Shown one piece after another: positions 58,101 through 64,000 of a DNA stretch of 64,000 nt. Source of the DNA: Dendrophyllia cribrosa (taxonomy: Eukaryota; Cnidaria; Anthozoa; Scleractinia; Dendrophylliidae); contig JAJLRJ010000003.1 of assembly GCA_024195265.1 (NCBI GenBank), positions 56,365,284 through 56,429,283 of the forward strand, given 5' to 3'. The notes under the pieces were generated by a model that was given only the letters and a program-made list of their open reading frames with translations, was not told where the DNA came from and ran no database searches. How positions within the stretch are numbered: position 1 is the stretch's first letter; every line of letters starts with the position of its first letter. Made by a program: the position numbers and the translations under genes.

Positions 58101-61100
58101 ATTCGAAGTCGAGACAACGACTAGGCGACACATTTGGGGTAGGTAAACTTTATTTCAAAATAAATAGTTATTTACCCAATTTTAGAGAATCCGTGATTTT
58201 CCCATACATTTCTCTATATACACAAGTTGTCGCATACACCACGTATGTAGAGACGGCCGCCCGAAGGGCTCTCAAAAACACATCAAAAAGACGAATTTTG
58301 AGCTTGGGAAGCCTGTGACTACACCAGCCCGAAGTCAAGATGGCGGTCCCGCCACTTGTCCCGAATTATATTCTACAGAATTACAAACAAACGCGCACAC
58401 AAAACAATAAACAATTTATACACACAGATAATATGTGCAACATAGCTTACACACTTACGATCAATTAGTGAATAATAGCTAAAAAATGGCCTGTATTATC
58501 CCTCTCTTTCTTTTACTTCAATGGCGTCCCTACTCTAAACTACATGGCGTTAATTGCAGGAATGGCTCCGAGCGACACTGCGAAAATTTTTCACCAATTA
58601 TAGAATTTTTTTCCTATCAGAAAAAGAAAAATGCAATAAATCACCTAGAATCGAACCCGGAACCTCCTGCGTGCTAACATCCCTCCCTCGCCACTAGACC
58701 ACTGGGTTGATCCGGCAAACCCAACAAAAATTTAATTATAAAAGGTGACCCTATCCCTAAATCTAACCTAATCGCGATTCTAGCTTAGATCTAATAATCG
58801 CTTTGCCTAGGCCTAATTTTATCTTATAATAAAAGCCTACTTTCGTTCTAATCCAGGCACAAACAAAAAAAAGCACAGGACGAAATAACGACTTTAAGTG
58901 CAAGTAAAGGTTCATTAAAGAAAACTTAAAGAACAATTTCGACTATCTTTAAGTGCACCGTAAATTACTTAAATAAACCTTTACTTGACAACACTTAAAG
59001 CTAGTAATGAACAATTTAAGTTGCCTTTAAGGGTCTTTAAGTTGTTGAAAAGTTGAATTAAAGATAACGTAAAGGTTCTTAAACACATTAAAGATACTTA
59101 CTTACTTTAATACATTTAAGAGTATTTACGTCTCCACTTAAAGATTTTCGATACCTTTAAGTAAAATTTAATTTTCTCTTAAAGATTAGTAATTCATTAT
59201 TTCGTCCTGTGAAGAGAGAAATGAATGCTAATGAGGTCAGCGGTTTCCTTTCAAACGGCTCGGAGCCATTCCTGTATTTAACGGCTATTCTCTAAACTGA
59301 GCAAGGCAAGCGAAGTTCTGACTCGTTGCTATGTAACGTCACACTGGTAGTGACGAGTCGGTCGCGACAAATAATTGAAAACAATAGAGTCACCCCCTCC
59401 CTCCTGAGCAGATCACTGAAGCATCCTCGCTGTGACTGCAGTCTTCAAACCCCCACCCCATGTGCTGACAATCCACAATAGAATTTTCATCTCCCTGACA
59501 TTGTACATTGTCCAGCCAAATTCTTCCACTTCCAGAACCGAAGTGTGCATAATGTAGAGCGCTGAGAGCCGCAGGATACCCAAGTTCACGACACACGACG
59601 TGTGCGTCATTTATATCCCAGTTATCATCACAAACAGTTCCCCAGTTGCCATTGTGGAATATTTCTACTCTTCCCTGCCCGGCATAGTTTCCTCCACCAA
59701 CCAGTCTTAAACCTGACAAAGGATTAGTTTTCATTTGTTTAATTGTTGTCTGTTAACGGTATGCTATAGTTGAAAGCTGTATTTTATAATAAATAATTCA
59801 ACGGCTTGTTCACAGAAAACACACCTGTGAGCATTAAAACCTCACCGTGGAAAGTCTGGGCATGAGCAAGAAAGTGCTGACGTTTTCGCACTTCATTATA
59901 ATTTTTATTTCTGATTTCAAAAGACGTTTTCATTGTTAATGCAGTCACTATTAAAAGGCGATTGAGTTTCTTACTAGTCAGAAGGACGAATTTCCGTCAC
60001 TTACACAGAAAAATATTATTAGTATGCTTGAATTTCTATTTTTTCTGATGATGTAATTTGACGATTCAAAGGTCTTAGACCTAATGAATCTCGCATTCAG
60101 AACTTAAAAGTACATTTTTACGGTATTTTATTTCGTATTATGTCGTTGTTTTGTATAGGCGAAAGACCTTCATATGGCTAAGAATTGCAAACAGGACACC
60201 ACAGCTTAAAACTCCTTACCACGCAATTGGGAAAATATATTATGAATTTATTGCACACTTACTTGTATTTGAGCAGATCACTGAAGCATCCTCGCTGTGA
60301 CTGCAGTCTTCAAACCCCCAACCTCTGTGCTGACAATCCACGATAGAATTTTCATCTCCCTGACATTGCACATCGTCCAGCCAAATTCTGCCACTTCCAG
60401 AACCGAAGTGTGCAAACCATGGAGCACTGTGAGCCGCAGGATACCCAAGTTCACGACACACGACGTGTGCGTCATTTATATCCCAGTTATCATCACAAAC
60501 AGTTCCCCAGTTGCCATTGTGGAATATTTCTACTCTTCCCTGCCCGGCGTTTCCTCCACCAACCAGTCTTAAACCTGACAAAGTATTAGTTTTCATGCGT
60601 TTAATTCTTGTCTATTAACGGTATGCTATATTTGAAAGCTATATTTTATATTAAATAATTCAAATCGTGTTCACAGATAACACACCTGTAAGCATTAAAA
60701 CCTCATCGTGGAAAGTCTGGGCATGAGCAAGAAAGTGCTGACGTTTTCGCACTTCATTATAATTATTATTTCTGATTTTAAAAGACGTTTTGTTGTTACA
60801 GTCACTAATAAAAGGCGATTGAGTTTCTTTCCAGTTGGAAAGACGAATCTCCGTCAAATACCCAGAAAAATATTATTACCGGAGCTCTGCGGGCCGAAGG
60901 CCCTCGCGGAGCCCCATACTCATAATACTACACCTATGCCCGTCATTTTTCATGGTCATGGCTAGCGGAATGTTTCGCGGGCGCGTGTGTACCTGCCCGC
61001 TCGTGTTGGCAAAACATGCGCGTATGACACCACACAACATCCGAGATGTTTGTTTTCATTACGGATTTCACAACCAAAGAAGCGGAGATTTAAAGAATTT

Positions 61101-63909
61101 CCAAGCAAGCAAGATACTTAAAGGTAAAACAGATTACATTTTTCAATTTATGTTGATATCAATCTGTGAGTGACTTTTTCTTTGTGCTCTCGTTAATTTT
61201 GGAGAATTGTTTATAAAACGTGCTTAAATCAGTTGCATTGATTTCTTGAATTTCATCGAAGACAGCTTGGCCTCGATGCGCTATAAACGGTACGCGTTTT
61301 GCTTTTAAACATAAACCTATTGAGATTTGAATAAAATTTTTCGAAAGAAGATTGTGTTGTGCAATTTTATGTGTTTGTTCATTCATTCCATAGGTTGAAA
61401 AGCGATTTTATGTAAACAAAACAAGACTTGGATTTTATAGTTACTGTTCTAACTTCACTCGCGTCGCCTTATGCAAATATGTTTGTGTATTTTTTGCAAT
61501 TTGGATTTCCAAATCAGTTTCTTTGAGAATAGCCGGGTCGTCAATCTTAATTGTTGTGCTTTCGACCTTCAGCACCTTAGTAAAGCTTATCATTGGCTTT
61601 CTGTTCAGGGAGCGACGCTGTTAGGCTCAGCCCATGTACATGTATATATATTAGCTTGCTTGAATTTCCTTTTTTTTTTTCTAATGATGTAATTTAAACA
61701 TTCAAAGGTCTTACGTTGTCAGAATGAACATAAGGCCGGCACACACTAGGAGACATGTTGCGGGGACATGAAGCGGGGACAAGCCCCTTTGTGTGCACAG
61801 CAAAGGCGCATGTTGCAGGGACAGTACGTAAAAAAATCTTGAAAGACTGCTACTGAATGCTCATGGGATAATCAATTGCGAGTTTTTATTGGTTCATTTC
61901 TATTTTGTAGCGGGGACAGTTTGCAAGAGCAGTGCACACGATGCGACATTGAAATGGGGGTCATTTTGTCCCCGCTTCATGACGCACGAATTCAAACCAG
62001 CTGAATTTCATGCAACATGTTGCGGGACAAAATTGTGTCCCCGCAACAGAACGTTTTCGCAAAAACCAGGATGTCACACGAGGAAAACTGTTGCTGCAAC
62101 ATGTCCCCGCTTCATGTCCCCGCAACATGTCCCCTAGTGTATGCCGGCCTTAAGTACCTGGAGTAGGTAGTATCACAGAGGAACTTGGAGCTGAATAGTC
62201 TGGTGGAACAACAGGAAAATAGTTCTATAAAATATCTGATACTCTGGCGAAACACCGTCTTCGAATTTTCATTGTATAAATTCACATGGTAAATTCCTAG
62301 GCATTTGGCACGTGCAGGAGCAGTATTTAAAAAAAATCTTGTAACCTTGATGGCATTTCTGATGTTGGTTTATGGGATCCCAAATACATAGGTTCCCAAA
62401 TCTTTGTGTACGTGCAGGTGGGGTTGTGAGATTAAAAAATAACAATAAGAATAAAAAACATGAAACAAACCAGCAGAAAAGAGAAAATAAAGAAGGAGAA
62501 GAAAAAGGTAGATGTTAAAAATTTTGTTAATAAAAGTGTTAAAAATTGAGTGACTTGAAAGCAAACAAATTCAAAAGGAGGATAAAAGGAAAAGGAAAAC
62601 AAAAAGTAAAATAAAAAATAGTAGAAAATATATATTTCTATAACTTTGTAATTGATTAACTATGTTAAGCCACTTTTCTGACTCGCGTGTATATTATTTT
62701 TAATTAATAAATGATGGTTACCCAACTAGTTTAGCTTTTTAGTTATTTTGGGTAACCAGCTACTGTAACTATTTTTAATTTATATATTATGTATACATCT
62801 TTGTAACTTTACATTACGAATAAACGTTGTTGTTGAGAAGGTAGTGTTTAAACGATTGAAATTTAATGATAATTGGTTTATGGAAAAATATTGTTTGTGG
62901 GAAAAAGCTGGTTTATTGAAATTATAAGTAGAAGTGAAGGATTGTGTATTACAATGCGGCAACTTTGTTAACAAGGTTAGGGTTAGGTCTAAAAGAATTG
63001 CATCTCCACCCTAGGGGTTGGCAATTGTAAAGGGGAAAAGAAACCCACTTGTTAGGGGTTAGTATTATAATACACAATCCTTCCCTTCTACTTATCTTAC
63101 CTACATTGTCAGAATCAACATGTATAAGTACCTGGAGTAGGTAGTATCACAGAGGAACTTGAAGCTGAATAGTCTGGAGGAACAACAGGAAAAACAAATC
63201 TATAAAATATCTGATACTCTGGCGAAACACCGGCCATCTTCGAATTTTCATTGTATAAATTCACATGGTGAATTGCTAGGCATTTACGTGCAGAAGGGCC
63301 ATGTTTATATGCATGGTACATTTTTAAGTCTACGCCAAATTATGTCAATTTTTCAGTCATGGAGGAATAGTATGATTGTAAAACAAATCATTTCTTCTTA
63401 CCATATGCAGAAATCGAACTAGAAACTGGTGCTCCTAGTGTCATTGCTGAAAGTAATTAAATAACAGTATGTGAGTCCTTTTTAATTTTTCTTAAAACAA
63501 ATAATTACATTGAAAAAATCAACCGGCGTAAGCACCTGGCTCTGGTTGTTTAAAAGGTGGATAGCGCTATCCACCGTATAAATCACTATCCAGTGGATAA
63601 CACAAAGGATTTTGTTAATACTCATCCACTGGATAGTGATTTATCCGGTAGATAGCGTATCCATCTTTTGAACAACCGGGGCCTGATGTAGGTAAAATCA
63701 CAGTGGATCTTGGAGCTGAATAGTCTGGAGGAACAAAAGGAAAAATAGTTATCTGATTCTGGCAAAACACCATCTTCTTAGTTTATTTTTACGTTTACGT
63801 CAAATTATGTCAATTATTCACTCACGGAATGTTACAATAATGTAAAATACCCACTTCCTCTTACCATATGCAGGAATCGAAGTAGACATTAGCGCAACTT
63901 GTGTCATTG
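43021..63909 (-). CDS. Gene B: modular SRCR and MAM extracellular protein (partial, some exons broken)
   Basis: The modules in transcript order are linkers 63865-63909, 63683-63724 (broken donor), 63402-63446, 63132-63173 and 62158-62199; SRCR at 60263-60574; SRCR at about 59397-59712; SRCR at 49135-49736 split by a MITE; a 27-nt SRCR remnant at 48095-48121; and MAM domains 45920-45055 and 43851-43021. Whole modules are phase 1-1, as in gene A. SRCR and MAM are adhesion or recognition domains of secreted and membrane proteins (DMBT1-like, CD163-like, meprins). A signal peptide and a C-terminus were not found. Gene B may begin beyond 64 kb and may splice into gene A modules, because the phases are compatible. 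Confidence 0.65.
43361..43611 (-). CDS. MAM domain 2, second exon
   Basis: 251 nt, phase 1 to 0. It encodes [39 protein letters not shown] and [10 protein letters not shown], the core of the MAM fold. Confidence 0.9.
43717..43851 (-). CDS. MAM domain 2, first exon
   Basis: 135 nt, phase 1-1. It encodes [31 protein letters not shown] and [11 protein letters not shown], matching the MAM start C.FE...C......D.DW and TGP..DHT. Confidence 0.9.
43852..45054 (-). other. Intron between the two MAM domains
   Basis: AT-rich, with no recognised exon or named element. Confidence 0.5.
45055..45205 (-). CDS. MAM domain 1, third exon
   Basis: 151 nt, phase 0 to 1, donor gtaagt. It encodes [20 protein letters not shown], then [20 protein letters not shown]. 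The I.FEG..G......IAIDD sequence is the C-terminal MAM signature. Confidence 0.92.
45431..45681 (-). CDS. MAM domain 1, second exon
   Basis: 251 nt, phase 1 to 0. It encodes [38 protein letters not shown] and [11 protein letters not shown]. It is a close paralogue of 43361-43611. Confidence 0.92.
45786..45920 (-). CDS. MAM domain 1, first exon
   Basis: 135 nt, phase 1-1. It encodes [31 protein letters not shown] and [11 protein letters not shown]. Confidence 0.92.
45921..48094 (-). other. Gene B intron sequence with minor repeats
   Basis: This contains a TTTAGTGTT-rich stretch (45970-46070), a small inverted-repeat element (46210-46306, ends AACGATGTCTGTGATT), two related copies of a segment (46613-46683 and 47155-47238), and a block at 47797-48094 that recurs at 62457-62932. 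No exon is recognised. Confidence 0.55.
48095..48121 (-). pseudogene. 27-nt SRCR exon remnant
   Basis: The first 27 nt of an SRCR exon (LRLVGGG...) with its acceptor survive, joined to unrelated sequence at 'aagtagaag'. The intron upstream (48122-48600) matches the introns at 49737-50030, 59713-60190 and 60575-60870. Confidence 0.82.
48619..49078 (+). mobile_element. TTAA MITE family 1 (copy 2)
   Basis: 460 bp between TTAA (48615-48618) and TTAA (49079-49082), inverted relative to 3237-3687. The paralogous intron at 60195-60215 gives the empty site around a single TTAA. Confidence 0.88.
49135..49736 (-). pseudogene. SRCR domain exon interrupted by a MITE
   Basis: The coding halves 49639-49736 ([32 protein letters not shown]) and 49135-49350 ([47 protein letters not shown]) total 314 nt. 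That is exactly the 312-nt intact exon plus a 2-bp TA duplication. The frame meets a stop 15 codons into the insertion, so the exon cannot encode a whole SRCR domain. Confidence 0.9.
49351..49638. mobile_element. TA-flanked MITE, 288 bp, inside an SRCR exon
   Basis: The termini are CACCAAATTGAAGAAACG and complement (about 46 bp in all), flanked by TA on both sides, as for Tc1/mariner-type elements. The empty site is present in the SRCR exons at 60263-60574 and 59397-59712. Confidence 0.93.
50041..52208. mobile_element. 2.2-kb foldback element with GC-rich hairpin ends
   Basis: Left arm (50041 to about 50760) and right arm (about 51040-52208) are inverted copies. Each end carries a GC-rich hairpin (gctctgcgggccgaaggccc). 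Both arms contain 'catggtcatggctagcgg' and 'cgcgaaacattccgc' or complements. The open frames near 50115-50342 have no known motif. A truncated copy lies at about 60880-61620 in the same intron position of a paralogous SRCR unit. Confidence 0.75.
52209..53230. other. Broken SRCR flank and following sequence
   Basis: 52310-52377 matches the 3' flank and last bases of the SRCR exons ('ccttaccacgcaattggg', 'ttacttgtatttgagca') and then stops. Sequence after it (52382-52460) resembles, inverted, the flank at 59340-59407. An ATG in good context at 52470 opens only 34 codons on the plus strand and is not called as a gene. Confidence 0.5.
53234..53458. mobile_element. Foldback MITE, about 225 bp, with poly(C)
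   Basis: The termini are CCATTCCATTTTTTATC and complement, followed by a C run on the left (53252-53265) and 'ctatggatgag' or complement on both sides. Confidence 0.8.
54155..55515. mobile_element. Degenerate hAT-like element
   Basis: The ends ATAGGCATTACGGGC (left) and GGCCCGTACGCCTAT (right) form imperfect inverted termini, each followed by 'gcccaaa' repeats and G- or C-rich runs. A transposase fragment lies inside at 54345-54854, and a TTAA MITE arm (54884-55160) interrupts it. Confidence 0.6.
54345..54854 (-). pseudogene. hAT transposase C-terminal fragment (ZMYM1/DUF4371-like)
   Basis: About 170 codons contain [20 protein letters not shown], then [19 protein letters not shown] and [17 protein letters not shown]. 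This is the hAT dimerisation region, where 'IPATS' normally precedes an ER.FS box; that box is degenerate here ([10 protein letters not shown]). It has no upstream part because the family-3 MITE arm joins it at 54884. Confidence 0.62.
55516..56072. other. Unassigned sequence
   Basis: AT-rich. I see nothing I can support. Confidence 0.4.
56073..56520 (-). pseudogene. Cys-rich unknown coding exon with 11-bp duplication
   Basis: Minus-strand text contains [14 protein letters not shown], a [16 protein letters not shown] segment, [14 protein letters not shown] and a stop in an aataaa poly(A)-signal-like context at 56073-56078. The two parts are in different frames because atgtaaaggtc (56391-56401) is repeated in tandem at 56402-56411. 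Removing one unit joins GKPLHD to [15 protein letters not shown]. The clustered C-x2-C pairs suggest metal binding. I do not recognise the family. It may be a 3' terminal exon or transposon-derived. Confidence 0.45.
56521..57565. other. Unassigned sequence
   Basis: A segment near 56537-56620 ('aaaccctgttaatacgga' and inverted relatives) has the look of a small DNA transposon end. A minus-strand frame at 57260-57362 ([16 protein letters not shown]) before a possible donor could be an exon of the Cys-rich sequence, but the support is weak. Confidence 0.35.
57570..57860. repeat. Degenerate minisatellite, 'caggcagtcaacaagccaac' units
   Basis: About nine diverged units of roughly 30-36 bp contain 'cagtcaa', 'agccaacaa' and 'tttaaacac'. 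Confidence 0.8.
57903..58258. mobile_element. Foldback element with about 130-bp arms
   Basis: 57905-58040 and 58122-58256 are inverted copies ('catacgtggtgtatgc' and 'ttagagaatc' or complements) around an 80-bp centre. Confidence 0.85.
58640..58712 (-). repeat. tRNA-derived SINE-like unit
   Basis: The minus-strand A box (TGGTCTAGTGG, complement of 58691-58701) and B box (GGTTCGATTC, complement of 58648-58657) are at tRNA-like spacing, with a long variable region. No closed cloverleaf is evident. Confidence 0.55.
58874..59211. mobile_element. MITE, 338 bp, packed with CTTTAAG/CTTAAAG motifs
   Basis: A perfect 15-bp terminal inverted repeat CACAGGACGAAATAA. The interior holds about 18-20 copies of CTTTAAG, CTTAAAG or one-base variants, on average every 17 bp. 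Confidence 0.88.
59397..59712 (-). CDS. SRCR domain exon (3' boundary lost)
   Basis: It encodes [59 protein letters not shown] and [15 protein letters not shown], a complete group-A-like SRCR with six cysteines. The usual NTS codons and donor gtaagt are replaced at about 59403 by GGAGGGAGG sequence. The nearest GT (59391-59392) would change the phase, so splicing out of this exon is doubtful. Confidence 0.85.
59713..60262 (-). other. Intron between SRCR exons
   Basis: This is the least disturbed copy of the SRCR intron unit. It gives empty sites for the TTAA MITE at 48619 and the foldback at 50041. Confidence 0.7.
60263..60574 (-). CDS. SRCR domain exon (intact)
   Basis: 312 nt, phase 1-1, acceptor ttgtcag and donor gtaagt. 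It encodes [57 protein letters not shown] and [17 protein letters not shown]. Six cysteines fit a group A SRCR, although the single-exon layout is more usual for group B. Confidence 0.93.
60575..61730. other. SRCR intron copy with truncated foldback
   Basis: This matches 49737-50760 closely and includes the left arm of the 2.2-kb foldback (about 60880-61580). A short inverted piece of its centre follows (gagcgacgctgttaggctc). Confidence 0.7.
61731..62153. mobile_element. MITE, about 420 bp, ends TAAGGCCGGCAYACACTAGG
   Basis: The terminal inverted repeats are about 50 bp and contain repeated 'atgttgcggggaca' and 'atgaagcggggaca' units. It ends 4 bp before linker exon 62158-62199, inside the splice donor region. 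Confidence 0.88.
62158..62199 (-). CDS. Linker exon
   Basis: 42 nt, phase 1-1, encoding [13 protein letters not shown], behind a long pyrimidine tract. It is a sister of 63132-63173 and 63683-63724. Confidence 0.7.
62200..63131 (-). other. Gene B intron
   Basis: 62457-62600 and 62834-62932 match 47797-47935 and 47995-48094. The partner linker exon expected by the pattern of the other two pairs is missing here. Confidence 0.5.
63132..63173 (-). CDS. Linker exon
   Basis: 42 nt, phase 1-1, acceptor tttttcctgttgttcctccag, encoding [13 protein letters not shown]. Confidence 0.7.
63402..63446 (-). CDS. Linker exon
   Basis: 45 nt, phase 1-1, donor gtaaga, encoding [14 protein letters not shown]. 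It is a sister of 63865-63909. Confidence 0.68.
63540..63681. mobile_element. MITE family 2, 142 bp (copy 2), at an exon edge
   Basis: Same length and ends as 15067-15208, with CCTGG and CCTGA as flanking duplications. It sits directly on the donor of linker exon 63683-63724. Confidence 0.9.
63683..63724 (-). pseudogene. Linker exon with splice donor displaced by a MITE
   Basis: 42 nt encoding [13 protein letters not shown]. The donor GT is replaced by MITE sequence (GCCCCGG...). A GTGCTT donor survives 146 nt further on after the duplicated CCAG, but reading through the MITE meets a stop. Confidence 0.7.
63865..63909 (-). CDS. Linker exon
   Basis: 45 nt, phase 1-1, donor gtaaga, encoding [14 protein letters not shown]. 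It is the most upstream gene B module in the window. Confidence 0.68.
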
Positions 63910-63943
63910 CTGAAAGTAATTATAAATAAATATATGCTATTAA

Positions 63944-64000
63944 GTAATGATCCGCATAAAAAGGATAGCGCTGAACGGCAATGGAATGTCAAACACGATG
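63944..64000 (+). mobile_element. TTAA MITE family 1 (copy 3, runs off the window)
   Basis: It starts after TTAA (63940-63943) with AGTAATGATCCGCATAA and matches 48619 onwards to the last base of the window. Confidence 0.85.

Noticed and set aside
58338..58469. 'aagatggcgg' ATG opening about 43 codons on the plus strand
   Set aside because: It resembles a YY1-type start context, but the product is low complexity and no downstream exon was found.

Overview
This is animal nuclear DNA, AT-rich and full of introns. The gene content (secreted D8C/ZP, SRCR and MAM proteins, a WSC-like domain and a bacterial-type DUF885 hydrolase) and the dense load of foldback MITEs and CR1-like LINEs suggest a cnidarian, most likely a reef coral or another hexacorallian. 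That assignment is inference. No rRNA, CRISPR array or bacterial operon is visible.

Layout. (1) 421-6630, plus strand: the 3' end of a DUF885-family gene, six exons with clean GT-AG introns. The first exon carries an in-frame TGA, and its first intron is almost filled by a roughly 16-bp minisatellite. (2) About 10475-41453, minus strand, convergent with the first gene: a large modular secreted protein (gene A). It has a signal-peptide exon, four short acidic linkers, a WSC-like domain, six D8C (uromodulin/GP2-type) domains separated by Thr/Pro-rich linkers, and the ZP-N half of a ZP domain. Every exon from the signal peptide to the ZP-N exon starts and ends in phase 1 (the first only ends so), so modules can be added, lost or skipped without a frameshift. 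The block carrying the fourth to sixth D8C exons is a recent segmental duplication (19.5-21.7, 24.9-29.9 and 32.0-35.1 kb), and a CR1-like LINE sits in the middle copy only. (3) About 43021-63909, minus strand: a second modular gene (gene B), or the upstream part of the same one. It has short Ser/Thr/Pro linkers, SRCR domains (two intact or nearly so, one broken by a MITE, one reduced to 27 nt) and two MAM domains, one with a 1-nt deletion. I found no terminal exon for gene B, so its separation from gene A is uncertain. (4) Between and inside these lie many mobile elements: TTAA-flanked MITE families, a piggyBac-like element, a hAT remnant, TA-flanked MITEs, tRNA-derived SINE-like units, large foldbacks and minisatellites.

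Taken together the minus-strand genes resemble a mucosal or extracellular-matrix recognition locus (D8C+ZP as in uromodulin/GP2, SRCR as in DMBT1-like proteins) that is still being rebuilt by exon duplication and MITE insertion. Domain calls are from motif recognition. Exon borders were placed by GT-AG sites and phase agreement, without transcript evidence.
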